Assembly (NCBI GenBank): GCA_039000515.1
Contig: JBCFYV010000012.1
Span: forward strand, 15,530,228-15,594,227
DNA length: 64,000 nucleotides
Reading direction: 5' to 3'
Source: Timema cristinae
Lineage: Eukaryota; Arthropoda; Insecta; Phasmatodea; Timematidae
The notes under the pieces are model-generated. The model was given only the letters and a program-made list of their open reading frames with translations. It did not search any database and was not told where the DNA came from. The first letter of the stretch is position 1; each line of letters opens with the position of its first letter. Below, piece by piece: positions 12,282 to 24,200 of this stretch. Made by a program: the position numbers and the translations under genes.

Positions 12282-15200
12282 CTACAATTTCTTCCTGAGC
12301 ACAATTGAGGTTATAAGACTTCCAGTCTTGCCACCAAACTGGAATGTAGGCGTGGGAATAATATGAAAACGTTCAAACTCTGAAAACAATATCATTATTT
12401 TGTTAATACACACACTTAACAATGTTGTCGACCTGTTATATAGAAGCAAGTATAAAATAGGATTTCCCATGTCACAATATTTTATTTTGATCTTTTAACT
12501 TTTATAGGTTTTTTTAAAATTGTCTACAACTCAGGCTATTTGGTTATTGTTTATTCCTAAAAATGGCCAGTAGAAATCTTTCTAGAATAAGATATAGCAA
12601 AAAAGCTTATTTTGAAATCAGAATCAATGCTATCGAGGTGCCAATAGTTGAGTGGGTGTTTATACTCATCAAAAGTTGAGGGGAATTAGTGTTATCAGCA
12701 AATAAACAAGAGGCCTTACAAGGTGAACTACTCAATTTCTTCTCTCTATATAATATGTGTGTTTAAGTGTGAAAGTGCTTAATTAAGTTAAGATTCAACC
12801 CTTTTCACAAAATAGTTTCGAATTCTTCAAGTAAGCAATCTCCTTAAGGCAAAATCTTGCCTCAAGTGATTTCCCAAAGAGTTTTAACTCAATCTATGAA
12901 TCATATTCTTAAGAATGAATTTTACACTTGAAAGGGCAATATGCATCCCACATTGTTCCCACTAAACTAAGGCAAATCTTAAGCTGCATTTTTATTATTT
13001 ACCTTTAATAATAGCAAGCTTATTCTTATATCATATTAAAGGTAACACTAATAATGATTATAATATATTATATTGAGATTCAAACAATAAAATGAGAGAG
13101 AAAATTAATTATTTAAGGTTATAATCTTTACTATAAATATTTTTTGAGTTTAAACTTTGCTTATAGACCTTACACGCATAGTCATTGTTACAGTGACTAG
13201 AATGAAATGTTTGAAAATCCTAACATTTATTAACAGACTGGAAAGTTTATCTTTGTTGGTACTTTTAACACACAAGTTATTATCAACTTAATCTAATAGG
13301 GTAGGTGTGAGACCTATAACTAGGAAAAGTTGAACCAACATTTACCTGGAAAGAGGACTTAAAACAACTTGTATGGTAAAGTCATATCTACTGTACTCAG
13401 GCATACAAGTCAAACAGAATGTAATTAAGCTAACTTTGCAGGTGGAAAGCTCAATGCACCCAAATTTGACAGAGGTTTGTGGGCATTTATAAACATCCAA
13501 TTTTGTATGTGTTTGTATCTTAATGATTGTTTTTGTTATCCTAAATTTACACTGACAAATCCATGGATACAGGAAGATGTTGATTTTTAAGGAAATACAC
13601 TAGCATTCACCTTACACAGATATGAAAAACTTCTGGGGATGACAACCCCCACCTTTGTACACTACACAAGATTTCATCCTGGACCTCCCAAGTCAAAGTC
13701 AAGAAGTTTAGTACAGAGCTAGCGCTGCTAGAACTAGCTGTGTTGAGTATATTTTTTGCAAACAATTGTTTCCCATACCCATTCTGGCTAAATGCTAGTA
13801 CACATTCTCTTTGTTAACATCCTCATCACCTTCCTCCTAATGTATTCCACTAACATTGGATATCATCTCTGAGGGAACTGCATGGCTACTATTGGGAAAC
13901 TGTGTTGTCATTTTCTTGTTTTATTGTGGTCAATCCTCCCTCGTATATACAAAACAATTTTGCCATGCTGGTTAGTTGATGATGCTAGTATTTCCTTCTT
14001 ACCTCAGCAAACCACCTTCAGACATAGATGAGAGCAAGGAAATTTGTCAACAGTTAACTGAGAGAGAACGAAGATACATTTTTTCACCATACCTGTAGTT
14101 TCCTCAAAGGTGATATTGGTGATAATAGCTTTGTGTTTTAAACTTACTAGAGCAGAAGTGTGAGATGATTTCCACTTCTGTCCAGTTGCAAGAAGTGATT
14201 ATCAAGAGTCCTTGTTGCTTCAATAACCTTTCCACCCTCTCCACATACTTTACTCTCTTCTCTTTGGCATTTTCAGGGTGAAGACTAATTGCGTCATAAG
14301 TTCCTTTGTCCAGCGCAACAGCATAGCAGGATAGCAGCAAAGGGCTTACATTTTCAGAATCTTCTGCAAGTATGTCACAAACTTCATATTTGATTGTAGC
14401 GTTTTGCTGAGCATCTGCCACGGCTTTAGCCAAGCTAATGGCTGTTTCAGAGTAATCTACACCAGTCAAGTTGGTGAAACCTTCACGGCTCTGAAAAAAT
14501 ATATCTCAAGTCAATTGTGTTGACATACTAGCAAAAACTCAAGGAGCTACATAGCTTATATTTTCTAGGTACAGCTTGTGGAATTGTGTAAATGTGGTAT
14601 GAAAACAGCCAACTTATGTTAGAATGTCACGCTTAGCCAATGCATTTTGTTAACATACAAAAACAAAACTACCAACTTTGTTAGTGTTTAGGTGAGAAAT
14701 GAATATGTTTTTTATCAAGTATTAAATTACCTAAATATCAAAAACTTCCCTGAATTGAATTTTCCGTTTTCCCAGCTCTTAGCCACCATGGAACTACCAT
14801 GGAACTACTCAGTGGTGGCTGGTGAGCAAAAAAAAAAAAAAAGAACCATTGCACAAATAAAAATATTCTAAACTATGATATAGGCACCTCATATAGATTG
14901 CATCCTGTTGACGAGCGAGCACCTGTACAATGTACCTTCCTGATTTTTTGGACACATCGAGATCATCAATTTTAAGTATTAGTAATAACACCTTGTTGGG
15001 TGGTTGAAGCCATGCTGGTGCATGAGGGTCAGCATCTAGCTTGGGGTCCATCCCAACCATGTTAAGTCCCTAGGGTGCTGCGGTAGTGTTGTAGTTAGGT
15101 TTGGCTACCGGGCACCCAAATAAAACGAGGGACGTTATCATATTTTAATATTTTGAATTTTTTTGCTAAAAATGTGTCATTGTTGAATATCAATAAAAAC

Positions 15201-18200
15201 TAAAAGTACTTACTTTTCCCCATAATTTGTTTCTTGAGAGAGAGAGACATAATAAGGTGACATTTATAACATTTCACATGCTTTAAGAGGTCATAGAGTA
15301 AGCCTAACTTGAATAATAAAGTAGATGCACATTCTTAAAGCTCATTACTCAGTTTCAATAACAAAATCAAGACTTCCATTGAAGCCATCTGTATCATCCT
15401 AAACTCTTGCACTCACAAAGAGGTTTTATAAAATTTCTTGGCATCATTGGGAAGAATAAGATGCACAATGGATTCATGTATGCTAACTTCAATGATGATA
15501 TTGGCTTACCGTTAGGACACAGTGGTTACAGATGATTAAAGATATTATCAGAGCAACTTCAAACTTTTTGTTCAATATTCACTTTCTGAGTATCTTATTT
15601 TAAAGAATGATAGGACACATAGATAGGAACATATAAAAGGTATAACATAAAGGACAAACACAGGAAAAGAACATTGGATGTGAATATATAGTATTTCTCT
15701 ATAAAGAAAACCTCTTTTGGTTTTATGAGGTAATAGTATTATTTTTGGAAGAAGGTATAGGATAAGTGGCTAAAAACATATAAAAGGGACGAATACAATA
15801 TGGCTTTTACAATGAAAAGAAGAACACAGTTCACACTTTACGTTACTGCCACTGGACAAAGAGGTAATGGTTGCCTCTTAAAGAAAATCGATCATAACTG
15901 TTCCCCCCCCCCCCCCCCACCTCTTTTAGGAAGATGTGTTGTACATTTTACACTCCTCCCTGATAGTTCAGAGAGAATGGGCAGTGACGATCAATTTTCT
16001 TTAAGAAGCAACCATTACCTCTTTGTCCAGCAGCAGCATCGTAAAGTGTGAACTGTGTTCTTCTTTTCATTGTAAAAGCCATATTGTATTCGTCCCTTTT
16101 ATATGTTTTTAGCCACTTATCCTATACCTTCTTCCAAAAATAATACAATTACCTCATAAAGCGAAAAGAGTTTTTCATTATAGAGATATATTTATATTAT
16201 ATATTCACATTCAATGTCCTTTATGCTATACCTTTTACATGTTCCTATCTATGTGTCCTATCATTATTTACAATTTTCCATTTTCTCCTTATTTTTCTTT
16301 TTTGTTTTATCTTTTAGCAGGTTGTGTTGTGCGTTTGACACCCCTCCCTGATGAGTCATGATAGAATGAAACTTAGGTCTGGGGATTGGGCAGTGATGAT
16401 CGATTTTCTTTAAGAAGCAACCATTACCTCTTTGTCCAGCAGCAGCAACGTAAAGTGTGAACTGTGTTCTTCTTTTCATTGTAAAAGCCATATTGTGTTT
16501 GCTTCTTTTATATATTTCTATCCACCTATCCTCTACCTTCTTCCAAAAATATTGAGTATCTTCTTTGAAAGTATTGCCAAAATTAAATAAAGAGAGGTTC
16601 TTTCTTTACAATAATTACTTCTCGTGTCTTCAACCAAATTACTGGGTTATTAAGGATGTCTTTTCCACCCCGTTAACAATGCTCTTCTAAAGTGCTGTGG
16701 TTCCAACAAAATCACTACTACCCATCATTGTGACGAGCTTGTTTCTTTTACAGCATCCTAACATGACATTAATGTAGTCCTCTGGGGAATACATCCTCTG
16801 TTGTAACTTTAATGCACATTCAATGTCCCCGAACTCTGATTCATTTGGCAAATAGCTATGTCCTGATATCAGGAAGCGTAATGTGGTCTTTTCTAGAGTT
16901 GGGTAGGTGTACATAGTAACAAAAGGCTAAGCAACATTAATAAGTCATAAAATTCACCAGGGTAAACTAAACTCACTGCCGAAAACATGCCACATAGTCT
17001 CTATGCAGAGTACAACGGCGATGTTTGTCTCTCACTGTGCACGGGCGTTGCTTGGTCTGTTCGTGCATAACTAAAACCTACTCATGAACATTTGGCGCCT
17101 AGTGTAACATCTAGTAAGAAATAGATTATATAAAATTGTAGATGTATAGCTTCATTCTTTAGCTACAAGCTGGCACCACTAACTCCAAATTTGAAAATAT
17201 GTCGCTTGGTCTGTTCACGCATAACATGGTCCATTTGGTCTTGACCTTAAAAAGATATTATGACAAAGTTATGATGAATGCTCTACTATGGCTGGAAAAG
17301 ATAATGGTGTTCAAGCCAAAATTAGAAAAATGTATTCTAAAGCGGCTTTAGTTCACTGTGCCTCTTACAGATTGAATCTAGTAGTCAACGATCTCAGTGC
17401 AGTTCCTGAAATTTGTAATTCTATTTGAACTATTTTTAAGGCTATCATTGTATTATTTCATGGAATCCTTGACAATAACAGCCAGTGGAACTACTCGTTT
17501 TCATCGGCTTTTCTATTTTGCCTTATTATTATCTCCTCATATTTAGCAATACTGGAACTTGTTATACAAGCTCTTCAAGCAATTCACCTGGATATTTTTT
17601 TAGCATTGCATCTTACTACCTGTTCGGGTTATATGCCTATGTACTAATTACAGTAATAACCCATTAGGGGTTAGGGAGGCTCAATTTAGATTAAAGGCAC
17701 CTGCATTTGGTTGGAGGGAGAGTGGAAAACCACTTTGGGAAACCACCCTCAGTGCACCTAGACGGGATCAAACCCCAATCTCCTTGTCTTTGGCAGTCTA
17801 GTGCAACATGAGATTAGCGCGTTAGACCACGCGGCCACCAAAGCGGGTCACTGGATATTCTTAAAGTTCAAGATCATGAAGAAAATATACTAGCTATGCT
17901 AAGTATCCACAGGATAGTAGCAGAAAAGTTCTTCAGAAATGATATTTTTGATAAGACAAGTATGCTGGTTGATAAAATGAACATTCAGCTCACTGTGCTA
18001 AGTCAGTGTTGCAGGTAGATGCTCAACAGTAATCCTAGAGCATCAAGTGTTGAAGACTACTTTCGGCAAACTATATTTCAGCCATATTTAGATTCTATCA
18101 TTAATTCTCTAAAAAGTTGCTTCCCCAAAGCTAATAGCGCATAATTTAAACCTTTTCTCTTTATTTGACAAAGACTGTGAATGTTTATTGTGAAAGTTTC

Positions 18201-21200
18201 AGAAAATAAAATTACAATCATACATGATACATACAAGCATGAAGCAATGATGTGGTTCGACAAGTGGTCCCCATTAACAATACAAGACAATCTAGATTTT
18301 TTTTTATTTGTTTTCACACAAAGATTTTTTTCTCATCAATATGGCAGGCAATTCTCATCTCATCAACATTGCCAGCAATGACAAGTACTGTAGAGAGATT
18401 GTTTAGTACAATGTGTACAGTCAAAATTTGGTTGAGATCAACTATGATGGATGGTCGCTTATCCGGGCTATGTATGTTGAGTGTGAACTGAGAAAAAGTC
18501 AACTCCAAAGCTCCTTTTGTAGAAAAAGTTAGAAATTAATTTGGTAATGACTGTAGATGCCTTCAGTTTGAACTCAAGTAGGTAATCATCATCATCATCT
18601 TACTGCCTCCATCTTGCTCTGTCCTTCCGCTGTTCCTCCTTCACTCTTGTCCATTCTTATCCTCTTCCTTAAACACTTTCTTAAGTAGGTAATGTTTTTA
18701 TGTAATACTATGAAATGAGTTCAAATTAAAAGATTGTAATAAGTTAAATCCTTTCAAAAAATGTATTTTACTTCACCAAAAATAACAATTTCTCCATATA
18801 TTTACCTTCCCAGGGCTTCCTCCATACAAAAAAGTAAGCTAATTAAGCTGATTGGCTCATTAAATAATGGTATAATATTGAATATTACATGGGATTATTA
18901 AATAATCTCACCAAATTCCCATGACACTAGATTATTTATAGTGTTATGAGTAGAATGAAATTTATTTTATATTTTAAATGTGTCAAATTTTACTTTTATA
19001 GGTTTATTAGTTGCATTCAGGTTGAAGCAAAAACTCTGCTCTTTGCAATTTCAATAAACTTCCAGGTGTGTGTTTTGGTGTGTGTGTGTGTGTGTGTGTG
19101 TGTGTGGTGTTTTGTGTGTGTTGTGTGTGTGTTATTTTGCCCCCACTCCCATGTAAGAGTGCAAGCAATATTAGATCCAGAATGAGCACTTGAACTGTTT
19201 CTGGCATGCTTAAGTTTGATTTTATCCCAGAGGTTTATATCCTTCGTTCTCTTCCTGCTCCTACCTGAATCTACTTTACTTTTGGACTCACTATAAACTT
19301 TCTAGATATATCTTATTATTATTAGCACCGCGTCTTACTACCCATTCAGGTTATACGCACTTACGCTAATGTGTAATGGTAGGGCGATAGTGAGATGAAA
19401 TGAATGACCTACAGTTTAACGTGGAATCCGAATCACGGTGGCGGCCTGTCATTCCCCACATTCACAAGATGTCTTGTCAGAGGTGAAGGAAGGGTTTGGT
19501 AATCAGATAAATCTTTGCCGGGACCGAGGATTGAACCCTGGCCGCCAGCATAGAAGTCTGACACCTTACCCCTAGACCAGCAGGTCACCTTCTAGATATA
19601 TCAGTGCACCAAAACATCACATTGAAATGACACATAAAACATAATAGGTCACACAAAATAACAATCAGACCGGTTTTGGTGGAGAAAATGGTGGCTCGCC
19701 CTTGTGCCCATGCACTATAGACTTAGCAGCATTTGGAAGAAACCGAAGAAGAACTTACTAGTAATGTTTAGGAAACAATCATAATTTTATAATCCCTATT
19801 TCATAGTGAGTGTGTTTTGGAAGAAAAAATTACAGAATTAAAGCTCTATGCCTTTTCAATAATATCAATGTGGTAACTCAATTTCTACAAAATGTAACTT
19901 AGTGGCTTTTGGAAAAAGAGCTCTTCAAATGTGTTTGTGTGGAGTGGAGACACACAAATTCACCCCCAACAAAAAAAGTTCAATGTAGTAGCACCAGCAA
20001 TAAAAAGTAGTCTGATAGCATAATAGCAACAGTGTTTTGTGATTTTAAGGGTATTATCTATGTAGATTTTCTTAAACAAACCTGAATAATTAATGCTGCT
20101 TATTACAATTTCTTTAAAATAATATGATTGTGAACACACTTCTTATAATCCTGATTTGTCACCCTGTGACTTACATATGTTTCGAGCACCAAAAGAGCAT
20201 TTAGGAAGAAATAAATTCAGGTCTAATGATGAGGTAAAAAGAACAGTGCTGACGTGGTTTCAACATCAAACCAAAGATTTTTTCCAAACTGGAACTGAAA
20301 AACTTCCAAGATGATGGGACAAGTGTATTCTGGAAGAGGGAAAGGAAGTCGCGAAGTTACTGTAATTTTACCGTTTTACTGTTAATTATATGGTTAAAAA
20401 ATAAAGATCAGGTCAAATTTGAGCAGCTGTAGATAGTGATATATCTAAAATAAACATTATTGGGGACCTAAGACCAAACATTTGTTATTGTGAAAATAAT
20501 AGCATAGCTATTGCAGTGTTGATGCTTTAATAAATATGATTTTAACAAACATATTAAATTTGTTTGAAAACTAATATAAAAATATTGTAACAAGTTTAAT
20601 TTAAATATCATGTAAAGTTTCAAACAATATTTATACCTATTAGAACAAAAACATGTCCATGTCAAAGAGTAAAACAGTTTCTCCTCATATAAAAAGTTTA
20701 AAATAGTCTGGTTAAAAAATGGTTTTACCAGTTCAATTAAATGCATTCCATTGCCACATCCTAAGTCAATAATAGCATCATCTTTAAGAACTTCATCATA
20801 TGACGAGAGCCACCTGGAAAAATAATGATATTGTTAACACATTTTATAATCTTTATCTTAGATTTCTCTTTGGATTTCAAGTTGAAATATCTTTTATAGA
20901 TTCTCTATGGATTTGAAGTTGATATTTTTCCTTGGTGATCAAATTAGGACCTCACTACACTCGTTTCTGTTATCAATACCTATAATATAGCATTAGTAAG
21001 TTAATAAAATAATAAAATGTTATTAATGTTGACTACAAAAGATATGTATATTCTTAAGAGCCCTTCCTAGGAAAATGAACTTAAGTTTGTAAATGAATAA
21101 TTATGTCGCTATTTGAGAAAACCTAAATGTATTTTATTTTATTACTTCAAATCACCACCTGTTTGGGTTATATGCATAGGATAGAGGATAGTTACTCTAA

Positions 21201-24200
21201 TTACATAGAAATGATGAAGGTAGAATTTAGAGTAAATGTACCCACATTTGTGTGGAGGAATAATGGGAAACTATGCGGGAAAACCCCCCAATACACCCAA
21301 CTGAGATTTGAACCCTGATCTAATCCCAGTAGTCTAGTCTATAGCTAAACTGATGTCTTAGATCAGGCGTGTCAAACTCATTTGAACATAAGGGCCACAA
21401 TGAACATTGAAAGCTATGAGGGGGGCTGCATTCTATAAGAACCAATAGTTTCACCTTATTAAGTAAAAGTATAGGCCTAATCATTTTTAAAATCATCTTT
21501 ACAAATGAAAATTAAGATGAACTTACATAAAATTTTAAGACTTCCCTCTCTATTCATTTTACAGAAATTTGAAACTTTCTTTAGATCAATGGATCGAGTG
21601 TTAGGTTTAAGATCTCAAGCAAAAGTCACTTTCATAATTGATGACAAATGTATTAATCAGGGGTGCAGAATATGTCCGAACGCACAAAGGAGTTCGGGGG
21701 AAATTTGTGGCAAGAAAAGGTCCAACATTGTTGTTGACTTTTTATTACATTCTGGTTCTGATTTGGTAGTTTGATTTGTATGAAAAACAAAGACTGATAA
21801 CACTTACCAATGGCATTATCAGCGTGTGCCATAGTGAGGCAGTGTCAGTGTAAGCATAAAGAGTTGCGGTGTCTAGGGGTTAAGATAGTGTGTCAGAATT
21901 CTAAATACGATGTCAGAGGTCGAGATAAGGGGCAAAGTAAAAATCTAATAATTCAACCTGGCTAATGGTGTGATTGATTGATGAGTCATCAGTCACCTAC
22001 CCTAGCAGGTGTTTGGTAGTTGTGACGTGCAGGCAGGGGAGGGTAGAGAAGGGTGAGCCATGTTTTGTTTTAGTTTGAATTCAGTCACCGTTATATCGCG
22101 GCCTAATTACACGGCGATATGCGAAAAATGTATTTAAATTCGTGACATGTATTGTAATAATTATGTAGCCATGCAATTGTTGTTTTTAGTGGACCTATTA
22201 AGGTTTGTACATCGTACAATAGATAAATGTTTATAAAAAATTAGATGGTTTAGTGAAACAAATGTTTATTATGTCAACTTTTAAGAGTCAAAAAGACGTC
22301 AACTGTGCTTATTGTGAATGGCGTGGCAGACGTGATAAATTCAGATATCACATATCTAAAAACCATCCCCAAGAAAAACTTAGAATTAAGGATCAAGGGA
22401 GTATTGCAAGTTTTGTAAAACATAAATTATGTGAACAGTAAAAACTCATGGTCGTAAATAGTGATAGTATTTCTCCTAGTGTGTTTGATAGTGATAGACC
22501 TTGCAGTAGTGTAGGAGTCTACTAAAAAATGAAAATTCTATGAAAATCATTAACTAAACCAAGGCCTCCCAGAATTACACTCCATTGCCTCTTACTCTCA
22601 AGATGTATAATTAAATGTTGGTACCGACAACCCTACTGGTATCAATGAACAATTAATAACAATATGTAATGCATACAAGAAAATGGAAATGTTTGCAATT
22701 TCTAAGAGACAACAGAATTTTTATAAGGTAGGTACTATAAAAATAGCTATGATTAAAAATATATTCAAACTAGAATTTTCCAAACTACGTAGTAGGTAAT
22801 AACCCTTATTCCCTTCAACCTCTATCAAATATTCAATGCATTATTTTGAGTGCTATGGTTTTCTGGGATTTTTTTTATGAAAATGTTATGTTCTGGGGAA
22901 ATATTGGAGCTCTGAACATATTCTGCACCCCTGGTATTAATTACGTAAGCTGTAACCTCTTGGATGTTTAGTCCTTATCATAAGAGAAAACAAATGAGAA
23001 AACATTTGTTCACACACTTGCATACCGCTAAGCAATGCACTTATTTGGTTTGCAAATTAAACAACTGTTTGGAAAAGATATTTGGTGAGTAAAGAGTAAG
23101 TATTTTGCTAAATGTCCCTAAGAAAGTACCAATTTTCAATTTTTTATAATCTCAAATGGTGCATTTCTAGCATGTTTATGATGATATGAATCGGATAGCT
23201 TTGTCTGTTAATTCACCTGGTTTGCAGGCCGCACAAAATCACTTAAGATTGAAATATCTGCCTTAAATCATTAACTACCAAAGCAAGTTTCATATAAATA
23301 AAATCTGTGCATGAAACAAGGAGTTTCTTGATGGAACCTCCATTTTGTTTAGTGACTCGGTATATTTTTACTAAGCCCTAATATTACTCATTATAATATT
23401 TACAAAAACAAACTAGGCTATATCACTCATTTCCTAGCTTCAAAATTACTTTACTAGAACTTTTCCAAAACCATTTTTATTCAACACGCATGTACTATAA
23501 CTTGGCAAGCTCTTAATTGTATCAATCAATGTCAATCAAAGCATATTTTTAGTTGGAGTTCAAAGAGAAGGCTAACTTGGACAGAGGTGCTGGAGAAGAA
23601 CAAAAATAAGCCTTCCGTTAATTTTGTCTGTATTATCTATTCTTAAACATTAGGCCTCTTCTAGCTATTCTGTGTTGCAATAAATTGAAAGTGAAGTGTG
23701 TAAGTTAGTTAATATCCATATATTTAGTGTCTGGATTTGTTTTAGGTTATACATTTTGATACAAAACCGTACCTTTGAGATAGAGAGTGGATAAGGATGA
23801 TGTGGATCAGTTTAAAAGAAATGCACTCTCATTATAGAGAAGAGGGAAAGGGATAGTGGTATTAAGTTTAGAATTTATTATTTCAGGTATATTTTATATA
23901 GGCCTAATATCATATATTTTTGATGAGAATTTTAATTTATAATAATAATTTTAGTTATTTACAGTTATATTTAAGAGTGTGTGAAGGTTCATTTGGATTA
24001 TTTTTTAAGTCTTAGTAATTAATTACCCACTTTGGTGACCGCTTGGTCTAACGCGCTACTCTTACAGTAGACTAGACTCAATGACGGGGAGATCAAGGTT
24101 TGAATCTCAGTCGGGTGTACTGAGAGGGGTTTTACACTCTCCTTCCACACAAATATGGGTACACTCCCTCTAAATATATCTTTCCTAGTCACTAAAACTC

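Noticed and set aside
19007..19207. Threonine/histidine-rich ORF
   Set aside because: Translation of a TG microsatellite.
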